Shown here: positions 48,691 to 60,420 of the stretch, piece by piece
How positions within the stretch are numbered: position 1 is the stretch's first letter
How the letters are laid out: the number at the start of each line of letters is the position of its first letter
Assembly: GCA_949316495.1 (NCBI GenBank)
Contig: OX439000.1
Span: 6,388,501 to 6,452,500, forward strand
Direction: 5' to 3'
From: Amphiduros pacificus
Lineage: Eukaryota; Annelida; Polychaeta; Phyllodocida; Hesionidae
Length of the DNA: 64,000 nt
Notes under the pieces: model-generated
What the model saw: only the letters and a program-made list of their open reading frames with translations
Databases searched by the model: none
Told to the model about the DNA's origin: nothing
Translations under genes and position numbers: made by a program

Positions 48691-49304
48691 GTACTTCAGC
48701 ATTAGTGTTTGTGTATTGTCAATACCTTATTGTACATTGTTAATACCTTATTGTTATTGTTCTATATGGTGTGCGAGGCTGGTGGCTCTAGCTTGGCACC
48801 TGCTCACATTCCCACAAAGTCTTAGTTTGTGCCATACTACTAGTTCTGTTTGAATTAAGCTTCATTTTTCAACCCCGTACCAAATTAGATACTTTCTATA
48901 CATTTCTGATTAAAGCATACAAACGGCACTGAAGTACATTAGGCCTTGCTTATGTACTGAAACATTAGATAAGGTTGTATCCGCTTGTACACCAGTCATC
49001 ACTGAGTGCATCAGTTCAGTGGTGTAACAAGACAATTTGTTCATCCTCAAGTGATTTAAGTCTAAAGGAGGCCTTGCGTGCAAAGCTTTACATTTCACGT
49101 GATAAATCAGTGCGCATGAAAGCCTTGGTGATGTATATATGCATGCAATTCTTGCAATATCTGAATGCGGCTGAGCACCGGTGTCGTCTGGAGTTGCCGA
49201 GATCAAAGTGACCTTAGTGACAGGTCAGCGGTGGCTGAGATCGGCAGACAAGGTGGTCATGGGGCCCGCCATCATTGCCTTCTATATGATACACCATCCA
49301 TCAT
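48691..49304. other. Unassigned sequence
   Basis: No gene or element recognised. Confidence 0.5.
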
Positions 49305-49640
49305 CTAAGAGGAAGCTAGCACTCCTGGGCCCGCAAACATGACCGGAAGCAACCACATTCTGATGAATGCTTTCTGTCGTGCACCAGGACTTCTTGAAAC
49401 TTGCATGCTCCACTTGGCGCAAGCGCAAGGCCAGAAGTCCATATTATGTGTGATGCGGGTCATCCCTCTGTAATTGAAGTCATCAAGCTGGGCAGTTTCC
49501 AATAGCCTCCCGCACAGCGTGTGGCAAGGTGTCCCTGTTCCGGTCAAAGAGTTGATATCAAAGAAGATTGAGGTATTTTTTGTGTTGTGAATTGCATTTG
49601 GGTATTGTGCTTCTTCCGATGTTGCTCCCGGGGTAGCCAT
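49305..49640 (-). CDS. 111-codon minus-strand open frame, doubtful
   Basis: The frame starts at a true ATG (MATPGATSEEAQYPNAIHNT) and has balanced composition for its first 60 residues. It lies in a locally GC-richer patch. There is no recognised domain, signal peptide or obvious donor. An acceptor-like TTCAATTACAG word occurs inside the frame. It may be an orphan exon or chance. Confidence 0.2.
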   Translation of the reverse strand: MATPGATSEEAQYPNAIHNTKNTSIFFDINSLTGTGTPCHTLCGRLLETAQLDDFNYRGMTRITHNMDFWPCACAKWSMQVSRSPGARQKAFIRMWLLPVMFAGPGVLASS

Positions 49641-52600
49641 TTAGGAAATGGTCTCTTACAAACTAGCTGTATTTCAGTCCCTGCCCCCTCTATTATGGTC
49701 CTAAACAGTGCCAATTACTTCTGATTATGGTGATATTAAAGCAGGTCGCTTGTGGCAAAACGTGGTTTTTAGCGAGTTTGGGAGAAAACAAAGAGAGTCT
49801 GAATGTGAGAGGATTCTAATGGAGAGAGCTTAGAAGACTGTGAGGGATGAGTAGTCGTGACGCGGCAGACAGAGAACGGTCACGGTGATGCAGACAGCTT
49901 TGTGCCGCCAGTGAGGGGAGTACATTCACTCGGCCATCTGGCCCAGAGTGACAGACACCAACACACAATTGAATACGTGAACTGTGCTCAAGCATACTGT
50001 GTGAAAAGAGCCGAGCAGCATCACATCCATTGTTGTGCTCTGCACACAACAAGTTGCACAACATTTCCACATAGGAGTTGTGCTCACTACGGATACCAAA
50101 TTGGCTGAAGCTTATGATAACAGAACTTGACAGCCGGATGTCTATATTCCATTCTGAAAACAATACATATATATAATGATTTACTTGTTTTTTACATCAC
50201 CGAGAAACCGAGAAAAGAAAGTTTGTGGAGCATTGTGAGATGAAAGCAGCACTTGCCTATGAATGGCATAGTGTGTACAGAAGCCAGCTCGGTCCACACG
50301 TAAGTATTGGCAATGAACCAAACACAGCCACGGAATGGGATTCACGCCTTCTGACGATGGCCACACACTCCGGGGATTCACCAAGCCCTTGTAGCTCACA
50401 TCAGGGTGAGACTGAGAAAACAGAGCCAAAATGTTGCAGGATGATTCATCATCAGTTTGTTAACCATGAGCTCTGACAACACAAAGAGTCTTGTCTCAAG
50501 AGCCTTGTCCTGGGTGTCTCGCTCAAATCAGCACCCACTCATGGGATGAATACTAAACAGTGATAAATGGCCGCCATTCACTACACCCTATCTGACTGCT
50601 TTATGGTGAATTTTATTGCTTTTTAGTTAACATTTCCAGGATATGGTGAAATTCTTTTCTATGAGCGAGTGACTCCAGGAAGTGGTGACGACAAGCAAGG
50701 CCTGTGTTTTCGATGCCCATATTGAAGTTGATATTGGAACAAGAAATCATTTCTCCGCCGCTATGTTCCACTTGGCGTCGTTTGCGAGAAGTTATTATTG
50801 AGAGATCAGTAAGTGTGAGAACCATGAGGACACCTCGCTTTATAGCAGCAGTGCCAACAGGTGAGATGCAAGTGTCACATGCACACCAGGTGTCTCTCAT
50901 CTGTATTCAGGGTAGAACTTCACACATTCTAGAGCACTTCACGCCAATACATTGCCATACAGAGAAGCAAAGACAGCATTTATAGCTTTGTTTTGTTTTA
51001 ATATCTGAATAAGGCAAGGTGGGTCGGGCTTTATTGTTATGATCTGTCCAATGTTTGTTTAAATTCGCTTCGTGGCAATCGTATGACTATTGGAACTGAA
51101 GGTAAGGTAGCATAGCATGTAGTCAGGCAGTAAACAGAAATTTGCACAGACATGTCTATTGCGAGACGACAGTGGGACATTTTTGGGGTGACACTATAAT
51201 AACAGGGAATGGGTGTTTCTAGTTTGGATTGGGTGAGAAGTATTTATAGTACAGGCGTATGTATTTCATACCGACCCATTAATCTCTTTTATAATAGGAA
51301 TATTCTCACCCATAGAGTGACAGGTAACGCTGTAATCTGTATTATTCACCTCTTCACGTTGACCAGGAAGAGACGTTATTATGTTTAACTTGGAAAAACA
51401 AACTTTTTCACACAGGGTAGACTGAATATGCATCATTATATTACCATTAGTCTTAAGGCAAATATTAAATCAACTAAGAGCACATCTTTACCAGCTGTCA
51501 TTTGTATACACGGAATATCCAACTCCAAAGTTGTCTGCAATTATGGGTGAATGCCTCGGGACAGATGGTGTCCACAAAATGTGAAAGTCGATCCTTCCCA
51601 AATCAAATCATAATGAAAGGGACCGTGTACAGTCCAGCCCTTTACCTTTTTATCTTAAATCCCTTCTCGGGATAGCACCATATGAAATTAAGGCTAGAAT
51701 GACAAAACATGATAATACTATATATATGTATGGCAGACTTGCACATCACAACGGTGACGAAGGAATTGAGTTGGGACAGTTATGGTTTTCCACGGACGGG
51801 CCTGCTCATGTGTGATTGTGGATTTCCACTGTTTCTTCATGTTCTCCACCACAGAACTAATGGCGGTAATTAACCCACATACATAAATGTGGCTGGTTTA
51901 TAATAGGGGTCTGGTCCTTGAGGAGCTGGCTATTGTGTAGGGTGAGGAGGGCACCACACAGACAACATTCAATATAACACGGCCACCAGTCAGCCAATCA
52001 CATTCTGCCAACCCTAACCTCCTGTCAATTGGAAATGGTCAGAGTAATAGTTTGCGATTGGCCGGGGGAATATACGCGGTGTGGCTGTAGGTAGGCTTGT
52101 GAGGCAGTCAGGGATTGCAGCATGGTTGGGGAGGGCACAGTGTAATTGTGATGGATGAGAATCTGTCTGGTTTGTCCTCCAACTGTTTGGTGCCTGTCGT
52201 TAGAAGTCTGCCATGTATCAGTGCAACACTTTAATATTGTATAAAATTCACACGGCCTTGTTCTATATGTGTTGCTGTTTGATAGAAACGGATACACTTA
52301 GTCTGGTATGTGTCTAAATGGGAATATCACTTTAAGACATTCTAGCTCTACTGCAAGTATGCCATTAAAGAAAAAATGTATATGACACAGGGTCATAGAA
52401 ACTATTACATTTCCTCAAGATAAATATTGTTATGCAGTCGTCTTCTCTGACCTAACTAGATTTATGACAGTGAGGCCTTCAATGCAACTATCTTATATCC
52501 TTCAAGGTTGTGGTATGCATTCCGTGTTTCTATTTCATTGGGCCTGGTCAATCTTTGATGAGCTGGAGAATGGAACAGATATGAGAAGGAGATAAGAGTC

Positions 52601-55600
52601 AAATGTGACATGCCATCTTCAAACCCGTTGTGTTCTAGGAAGCACACTATGGTATTATAATACGGTCTATTATTTCAGTCTTCTATAATGAAACATCTAT
52701 AAGATGAGCTGACTGTATTTGGAGCAGCTCAACTTAGTGACACATTCTCCTTTTTCCATCCTAACTCAAAGAACGTTTTAGCACACACATAAATGATCAA
52801 ATAACCTTTTGTTCACCATCAGAGTTAATCACATGTAACCTTAAAAACCTCGATATTTTTAGATTTCTAGATTTCTGGCATGCTGTGGGTCCGTATGTAG
52901 GTCTCTCTGTCAGGAAAGTAGATTTGTTAGTTATTTTATTCCTGGTAGGAGATAAATGAATTCACCATCTTTTTTTCCAAGAAAAACTAAGAAATTGCTC
53001 TGCTCGGAAATTATTAAGTAAACATATAAATGATTACTCATCATGTTCCACATGCTTAAGGATCAACTATTCTTTGATTGACCAAATGTTAAACTCAACT
53101 AGCTCTATATATGCTTTGGTTTGGCATGATCTGAAGCAAATGAAGGGTAAGTGAACAGAAACCAGTTCATCAATCAATTCCCCTCGATATGACAGCTTCA
53201 CAATCTACAACCTAAATAAGGCATGACCTGACCTTGAAAATTTAAATGTCTGCACAGGAAGTGTGCATTCTGTTTTTATATTACCTAAAAAAGGGTAAGC
53301 CTTTAGGCCTTTGACCTACACTTTACACTTTAAATAGTTGGTACAGTAATTATCCTGTTAATTTACAGCAAAAGCAGCTGGCAGTATAGTTACCAGCAAC
53401 TTATGCAAAGGGTGCAAGTTCAATACTTCAGTATTTTGGTAAACTTGCATCAGAAAATGTTGGATTTCTCCTGAATTAATGGTTCTTAGAATATAACTTT
53501 GCAATAGAAGCACCAAACGGTGTGAAGTATAAGAAGAATATTGATTACATATTTGGTTTTTTTAAAGAAAACTGGTGGGGCGTTAAGTTTGATATAACAA
53601 CCGACATTGCTTTAACTATTCCAATATTGCAAAGTAATCATGATTTACAAAATAAAAATTATTTTATTAATATAATATATACTGTAATTTAAGACCCAGT
53701 AGAAACTGCTGTAAAAAATACAGCACATATTGTCGATAATCTACTGTTGTTATTCCGGTATATATAAAAAGGTCTGTTTCATCCCAATTACTGCAAGATA
53801 ACATAACTGGGCATCCTTTTTTTGGGTAGAACAACGAGTTTGCAACCTGCAAGTTTTTGGAGGACATAATGGCATGGCACTTGGGAAAGATAAAGGTCAA
53901 AGATAAAAAAGTTGGTTCCAATAGGCGGTGTAAATAAATCTAGCAAATGAGTTCCTCTCCCATATGATGCAGAACAGAATACCACACAAGCACACAAGGA
54001 TATTCATGATTGGTGAATGTGAAGAAATACAGGATTTATTTCAAAACATGCAATAGTGACAAAGGTACCATATCAGATAACTAAGAGGCGAATCTATCAG
54101 TACTACCTCTTGCAATAGTCCTGATGAAACTCACTGTTGGCATGGCTCAATATAGGCAGACATTATGCTAAGATATTGTATCAAAGCTTCCTCAGCAGTT
54201 ATGAAAGATTAAATGAATTACTCAAAACACTTTACTGAAAGATAGGGTGATGTTTTCTGATTGCAGACAGGAAATAATACAAATTTTATTATCAGATAAT
54301 AAAATAGGAGACAGACAGCGTCCACAAAAATAGTCACGTGATACAATAGACACACAAGGACAATTAGTAAATCATTGTTAGAGGTATTGACAAAGTGTTT
54401 TTTTGCAGATTGGTTGAAGCAGTAATAAATCACAGATGTATTTGAGAAGCTCCTATAAGGTGGATGGCTATCACATGAAGCTGTGACATTGAGGCATTGC
54501 CGTGTGCCACCCCAGTCTCCTTCATCTAGCCCACACCATCATAATCACGCTAGCTCATCTGCACATCTATATCTTCATCATTCAAGTCCCCATACAAACC
54601 GTGACACGGAGCTACACATCTTCCACCAAAATCTCTTAGATTTATTAACGCTTCAGACATGACTTAATGTGATGATTATATTACACACTTGGCCATCATA
54701 AAGTCAGAAATGATTTTCTTTTTCATCTTCATTAGGGCCTTCATGAAATTATCTCTAATGTGAAGGGAACGATGGAAAGCAAGTAACTTATAATGTTGTG
54801 CATTATGAATTATATGGAAAGTGACATTTATGTTTGAGTATATACGGCGTTCATGGAGCGTTGGTCGCAGTGTCCCTTAATAGGAAGAGTTAGCTATTTC
54901 CCTTGTTTGCTCTGTATAAAACTTTGTTGCCACACATCAAACAGCGCCATGTAATAACAAACCACTCGGATATTAAATGGCGCATGATTTTGGTTCTAAT
55001 TTGGATTGTATCATCAGATTGGGTGGGGTGGTACATTTGGTTCCCGGATGACAGACATGGACAGGATTATTGATCCCAAAATTCCCTATTACTCGTACAA
55101 ATCATCGTAACACACCACATTTGTGAGACGTGAGTAGGTTGGAATGGGCCCTGATAAGAGAGCGCAATTGAGTGGCAATACAAGTGAGAAGTGCTCCATC
55201 AGGTTATATGTTGCCATCTCAGCTTGTATACTTGGCCACTGGATTTGGAGGCATTAGCTCTGATAGATGTGCATCCATGTTTCGCTGACAATGCACGGAG
55301 AAGAGGCGTCTGTGTCTCCATTAAGAGTGATCTCCGCCTTAGTGAGTCCACCAAACGCCGCCATAGAGCTCATAGTAGGCAAATACAACATACTTAAGTG
55401 TCCTGGACACCAACATAACACTCATATACTTCGCCATAAAGAAGGTGGTTCACCACATCCATTATACTATATAGTCACATGGTTTAGACCCATGAGCTAT
55501 CATTTTGTATTTAACCTCTGTTGGCAATAAAGCAACATTATTCTCCGCCCTCGGACAATTCATCATACATAAAACAACATTCATTTTGAGCCAAGTGATG

Positions 55601-57009
55601 TCCAACTTGGGAAATATATCCCTTAAGCAAATGTGCTTCCACTGCTACAGTTGCGCTATGAAATAATCCAAAGCTCCTGACATAGAGTTATGCGTAGCTA
55701 CTTCTACATGAGCAAATATTGCTTGCACATGGAGAGAATAGACCATAAACATCAAGTTGATCTCATTTCTGCAGACAATGAGCTATGCAGTATATTCTCA
55801 GTATGGATACATCATTTTCTGGAATTTGTCAAGAAGAGAGAAATGCCAAGTGAGCACTTAGCTCTTGGTCATCTGGGTTATACAAGCACCCGACCGCCAT
55901 ATCCCTGTCTCCTGAACAAAAGGCATGTGAGGGAACCCGCTTATATCTCCTGATCAGATGCCTGTATATTTGAGATGGTTTAACCAAGTATTGTCCTTAT
56001 CTAGGAGGCATGCCCATACTTATGTAGCAGATGCAGATGTCATAGTGTGTGGCTTGAGGCCGCGGAGCTTGCTTCCTTTATACATATTCATATATGACAT
56101 ATAACAATGTTTTATGAATCACCATCCCTTGCACCTGTATATATATTCTGCATAAGTAAGCACCTGTGTATACACTATGCATAAGCATAAGTAAGAGTAA
56201 GTTCATATTGCAATTGAATATCTTTGTGGATGATGAAGGATAAATGATTAACAAGGGTTAAGAAGACCGGCAAAGTGTGTCTGGCTCGGTCAGTTATAAT
56301 ATTTACTGTATTCATTTATTATGTTTGCCATAGTTTGATTCATATTTCCATCTTGCATGACTAATAGTTGACGAGCCAGTCCATCATTCACCAGCATTGC
56401 CCCAGGGGTATCACTGTGACAAACCCTGGTCATTTAAAACTGACTGAGGTCAGTCTGCCCCCCAGTCAGGGGTCACTGTTAGCATTCGTGCATGCCACTT
56501 GAGAACAGTTTGTTCAGTGGGCAGTAAGATAATAATAGCTGCATTTAGTGTGTCCAGTTCTAATCTAGGTGGGCATATTCCCACACACATAGCTGCTGAG
56601 CTGAGAAGAAGACTCCTTGTCGAAAGGATCTTTGTGTGGAGGGATCCAGACTGCTTGTGACCAGCCAACTCGGCAAAAAGTGCGTCATATTTCAAACCCA
56701 AACCAAGCTAAACGGCCTTTGTTCTATGACACGAAAGTGAAGAGGTCCAAGCCACTGAGCTTGGTGACATAATGCATTCTAGCGATGGATATTACATAAT
56801 GTTCATAATGAGGGAGGGGTGATCTGCCTCGTGGCCACATATCATGATGATTATAACGGTGTTGGTTTTAGATTCTAGTCCCCCGGGCTTTATACATGAA
56901 TACACTCCAGTGTGCCTCAACCACACACACTGTCGTCATATAATGCACAGCTTAACCTGTCTGCATTTTTGGTGGAGACACTTACTGTGTATCTGTTTGA
57001 TATTGAGTA
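49641..57009. other. Unassigned 7.4 kb, no convincing gene
   Basis: Short frames on both strands lack family resemblance. One, at 50704-50870, runs into GCCAACAG|GTGAGA, a fair donor, but has no matching acceptor or domain. An ATGGCCGCCAT palindrome lies near 50567. No tandem array or recognised transposon is present, which sets this stretch apart from the repeat-dense left part of the window. It could hold distal regulatory DNA or introns of the gene at 58 kb, but nothing shows this. Confidence 0.4.
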
Positions 57010-57024
57010 ACACCAGGGGGCGAT
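57010..57024 (+). promoter_or_regulatory. CTCF-like site upstream of the ShKT gene
   Basis: ACACCAGGGGGCGAT matches the CTCF core CCASYAGRKGGCR with a mismatch at the first base and one in the tail, and contains the strong CACCAGGGGGCG heart. It lies 1.4 kb upstream of the supported gene. Confidence 0.35.
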
Positions 57025-58164
57025 GTGTTAGACTCAGATGATGTGTATGTTAACATCATAGGAGAGTCTACTCGGTGCAGAAACTGTAAAGTACGCAAGG
57101 CGGGATGCCAATTCAAGTGGACGTTTAAATCTGAGGCCCTGACAAGGGAGGATATTGAATGGCTTGGGTGCTATACCTGTTCAGCTGAGGTCATCGCTAT
57201 TGTGGCTCTGAGTATTTACCCTTTCTAGTGAAGTATGTAGACACAGACTACAGCTGACACTGGATTTAGAAGGTAGGTCGTCATATTGGACCTAACTGAG
57301 GTCAATATTCGATGGCAGACTGTGTTGCGTGGTGGTGTATCCGGGGACTTGCCAGCCGCTCAGCCACCCTCTACGACGTTATTAACCTTACGGAAAGGCA
57401 TCCGCCCGCCACTGACAGCACCTTATTACTTGCTTCATCGGGGTAGAAAATACCGGGGTATTGTGGCATGCAATAAGCACAATTGGCAGGTTAGGAAATT
57501 GTGTTCATACACATCATTAGACTGAGAGAGCTGTGCATATGAACACATCTATGCCATGTCTACCAAAGTCAGCCTCGGGGAACTCATGATATTTGTATTA
57601 TTTGCAAACTGGTCGCATGTTTGAGACAGAGATCCATTATCTGGATAGGTCACATATGACAGACAACACAAAATAAATCTGTTTAGGTTAGAGATCCTCA
57701 TATTCCTCCTGCACCCCATTGAGATTAGCTTCAAGTGCACAAATTCATCAAATTCACCGCCAAAGTATCAAGAATAAGAAAAAGTGGGAAACTGCATTAA
57801 GAATGAATAAATTGGTAATGTTTATACAGGGATATTTCACCAAATATGTCCATAGCTCGCTTCGCCGACTGTGGGTGTATGCAGATATAGTATGTTTATC
57901 TTTAAATATGTGAGGAGTATACGAAGCAACTAGTTTGAACATTAAAGATATTGCCTAGAATATAAAGCATATATATATATTTGCACATTATCGTGAATAT
58001 GAACAAAACCTTTTGAAGCATACGTGTCCTTTTCAATGAAAATGATGCAATGTTTTAACGCATAATATGGTTCCTTAAACTTAAATATATGTAATTAGCA
58101 GCAAGACAAGATAAGTTGTTGTCAACATGTTGATATTTAAGGTAAAATGAGTAATGAATGTGTT
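57025..58164. other. Upstream flank of the ShKT gene
   Basis: A GTG-started frame at 57025-57228 has CRNCKVRKAGC and CYTC pairs but no ATG or recognised zinc-finger pattern, so it is not called. TATAAA at 57961-57966 followed by a TA run is a possible core promoter about 220 bp before the leader-exon acceptor. That would require a transcription start and a short intron between them, which is unproven. Confidence 0.3.
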
Positions 58165-58380
58165 GATGATTTCTGCTTGCAGGAGAGTGTATTAAGGTGA
58201 CTGGAGATGAGCAGATGAGTCTCTGAGGCGAGCATACTTTGACACCGCCCAAGGGGACCGCATGTTTCTTCTATGTGCTTCACGCGTCACCATGGATACA
58301 TCCTGACTAGGATTAATATGTAACTCTGACAGGGACAACTGTGTCATCCCAGCAGCTACGGGGATCACCCACATATCACC
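58165..58380 (+). promoter_or_regulatory. Probable 3' splice site and 5' leader exon of the ShKT gene
   Basis: GATTTCTGCTTGCAG ends at 58182 and is a good acceptor with a pyrimidine tract, so the exon likely begins at 58183. The roughly 198-base leader then contains several very short upstream frames, including ATGs at 58207, 58213, 58262 and 58318. An in-frame TGA at 58327-58329 precedes the main ATG, so the reading frame cannot extend upstream within this exon. If the leader is used as drawn, the upstream frames could dampen translation. Confidence 0.5.
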
Positions 58381-60420
58381 ATGGACAAAATCACTGCTTT
58401 AGGTCTTTGTGTATATATTTTGTGTCTTGTGTTGGATTATTCTACCGGATGCAGTTTCCCGGCATTCGTCCAGAGCAACAATACGATGAGAGATTGGAAG
58501 AGCAAGATCCGGGGTCAGGGCGCCGAGGTCTCACTCTCCCTGCAGTTTGATGGGGAACGCCTTAATGCTGAAGCAACAGATTCCAGAGCCAAGTCGTACA
58601 CAAGGGTGTGTATCCAGGTGTACCATGGGGACCGTTACTTGGTAGCCCACGAGGAGAAGGGTCAGAGGGACGGCAAGTATACCTGTATGCAGTTTGTAAA
58701 GCGAGGGACAGGAGTCCTGCAGATCAAAGAGGCAGAGGTATCTGGCCGAATGAACAGGAATCTGTGTGATGACTCTCGCCTAGTACTGCAGGAGTGGCTG
58801 ATCGTGGACATGAACTCGGCTCCACAGCAGCGGGAGGTGTGCTCCCTCAGAGGTGGCTGGAACATCATCCAGTTTGACAAGGGCACAATGAAGGCGGTGT
58901 GTGATGGGTACGAAGGTGAAGCCCGTATGGAGAGCGAGTGCCTGGCCGGAGACAGTCTCACATTCTACTTCCGGCGTCAGGGATGTGTGTCTGAAGAAAT
59001 GTACATGTATAGCACACAGAAAACGTTTTGTCTCGCTAACTGGAGAGAAGGCCGCTGGAACTTTATTCTCTTAAAACACCATACGCGGAAGTATATGTGG
59101 GTGATGAGGTATCCTCTGAAAGTTAAGGACCGCTTTACTTCTTACATATTCAGAGATATATTTGCGCCCTTATCCCTTGACTCTAATACCCGCAATTATG
59201 TACATGTGACTATGTCTAGACAACCAGAGAGCCAAGGCATGCCATTATGTTTTGATGATTATGATGTATGTTCAGTCATGGGAAATCCATGTACTTATAA
59301 TGAGAAGATGGCAGTCACGTGCTCAAAGACTTGTAACGTGTGTAACACCACAGTTCCGTCCGTAACGTCTCTTGGACACCATATTGAGGGCCTGTGGGCA
59401 GATGGCGCTCTCCCGGAGAGGACCGCCATGATAGTCCGTGCAGCCTCGGTATCGTTCGGAACCACTGAGATCATGAAGCATGTGAGTTGGGGACCTCGAT
59501 CCGGACTGTCCCCTAACCCTGTCAACGGCATCCGGGAAGTAATGTTTGTGTCCCGGACAGAGCAAGGATGTCGTCCAAGGTATTCCTGTGCCCGTATAGC
59601 CCAGGTGTCGCCCGCTGTCATGTTCTTGCAGATAAGTAAATTCCAGTTCTGGCCTCTCATTGATGACCCAAAGAAAAAGGTGGATTGCAGTGGGTTCACC
59701 TATGATGCAGATCACTCTAATAGGTACAGAAGCAAAGGCGTGCGCCTCCTGGTGTCAAAGAGCGTCAACAGCACCGTGGAATGTGATATGTCAGCGTTTG
59801 AGAGGTTTGATGTTGAGTTTGGCGACGGGGTGCGTTGTTCTGGATATATCAGCCAGCCCAAGTCCAAAGATTCTCTTAATTTCACCATGCCTGGCTGCGA
59901 GCAAGGCAGACTTACCCAGAGCTTCAGCTGCATAGAATATGCCAGGTATCCCCCGTCTAATGACCTGCTTATGGTCACCAGATCTGTCACTGATGAGGAG
60001 CAGATCCACTGCTGGATATTCCCCAAAAGACCAACCAATATTTTCTATCTGCTTCCGGCGTCTCAATGCAATGAACAAAGTAAAAGACGAATCCGAAAGG
60101 ATCGCTTGGTACCAATTGGTACTTTTACCCGACACAGAGGGAGAGTACCCGTACATACTAAGTCCACTGTTGTAGAAAACACAGTAGAGCTAGAACACAT
60201 AGCAAATAACAACACTGTGCAGATATCTTACCAGGAGGACGAGGAAATACGGACTAGTGTACGCGCCGCCAATGCCAGCGACGGCACCAAGGAGGCGGGC
60301 ACGGGCAATGTGACACAATCACAGGAGGATGGCGGTAAACCTAACCCTCTCGTCATCACGGCCCTAGTCATCACCATGGTGGCCATCCAACTTACACTCT
60401 TGTGTACATGTAAATGCTAG
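58381..60420 (+). CDS. Secreted or membrane-anchored ShKT protein with DUF7042-DUF7045-type modules, 679 aa
   Basis: The frame is unbroken over 2,040 bp. The ATG lies in a strong Kozak context (TATCACCATGG) and is the first in-frame ATG after an upstream stop. Residues 1-23 form a signal peptide. Residues 24-260 start with CSFP and contain YxCxxFxxRxxxVLQxKE-like (100-118) and FCLANWREGRW (216-226) signatures, resembling the invertebrate DUF7044/7043/7042 ectodomains as I recall them. Residues 290-321 are a ShKT domain with cysteines at 290, 297, 304, 314, 318 and 321. Residues 330-563 form a second cysteine-rich module (EQGCRPRYSCARI, FQFWPLID, SFSCIEY, IHCWIFP) that seems to parallel the first. 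N-glycosylation sites lie at 33, 322, 463, 500, 610, 631 and 643. A furin-type RRIR occurs at 569-572. Residues 656-675 are hydrophobic, serving as a transmembrane helix or GPI signal. The 24 cysteines between signal peptide and tail are even in number, consistent with disulfides. Expected site is the cell surface or extracellular matrix; the biochemical role is unknown. The uninterrupted long exon could reflect a retrocopy or a naturally intron-poor gene. Confidence 0.93.
   Translation: MDKITALGLCVYILCLVLDYSTGCSFPAFVQSNNTMRDWKSKIRGQGAEVSLSLQFDGERLNAEATDSRAKSYTRVCIQVYHGDRYLVAHEEKGQRDGKYTCMQFVKRGTGVLQIKEAEVSGRMNRNLCDDSRLVLQEWLIVDMNSAPQQREVCSLRGGWNIIQFDKGTMKAVCDGYEGEARMESECLAGDSLTFYFRRQGCVSEEMYMYSTQKTFCLANWREGRWNFILLKHHTRKYMWVMRYPLKVKDRFTSYIFRDIFAPLSLDSNTRNYVHVTMSRQPESQGMPLCFDDYDVCSVMGNPCTYNEKMAVTCSKTCNVCNTTVPSVTSLGHHIEGLWADGALPERTAMIVRAASVSFGTTEIMKHVSWGPRSGLSPNPVNGIREVMFVSRTEQGCRPRYSCARIAQVSPAVMFLQISKFQFWPLIDDPKKKVDCSGFTYDADHSNRYRSKGVRLLVSKSVNSTVECDMSAFERFDVEFGDGVRCSGYISQPKSKDSLNFTMPGCEQGRLTQSFSCIEYARYPPSNDLLMVTRSVTDEEQIHCWIFPKRPTNIFYLLPASQCNEQSKRRIRKDRLVPIGTFTRHRGRVPVHTKSTVVENTVELEHIANNNTVQISYQEDEEIRTSVRAANASDGTKEAGTGNVTQSQEDGGKPNPLVITALVITMVAIQLTLLCTCKC

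Noticed and set aside
57025-57228. Small frame with two Cys pairs resembling a zinc ribbon
   Set aside because: It starts with GTG, has no ATG, and the spacing and flanking residues fit no zinc-finger pattern I know.
59295-60175. Other-frame and minus-strand open frames of 78-134 codons within 58662-60175
   Set aside because: Shadows of the real 679-codon gene on other frames or strand.
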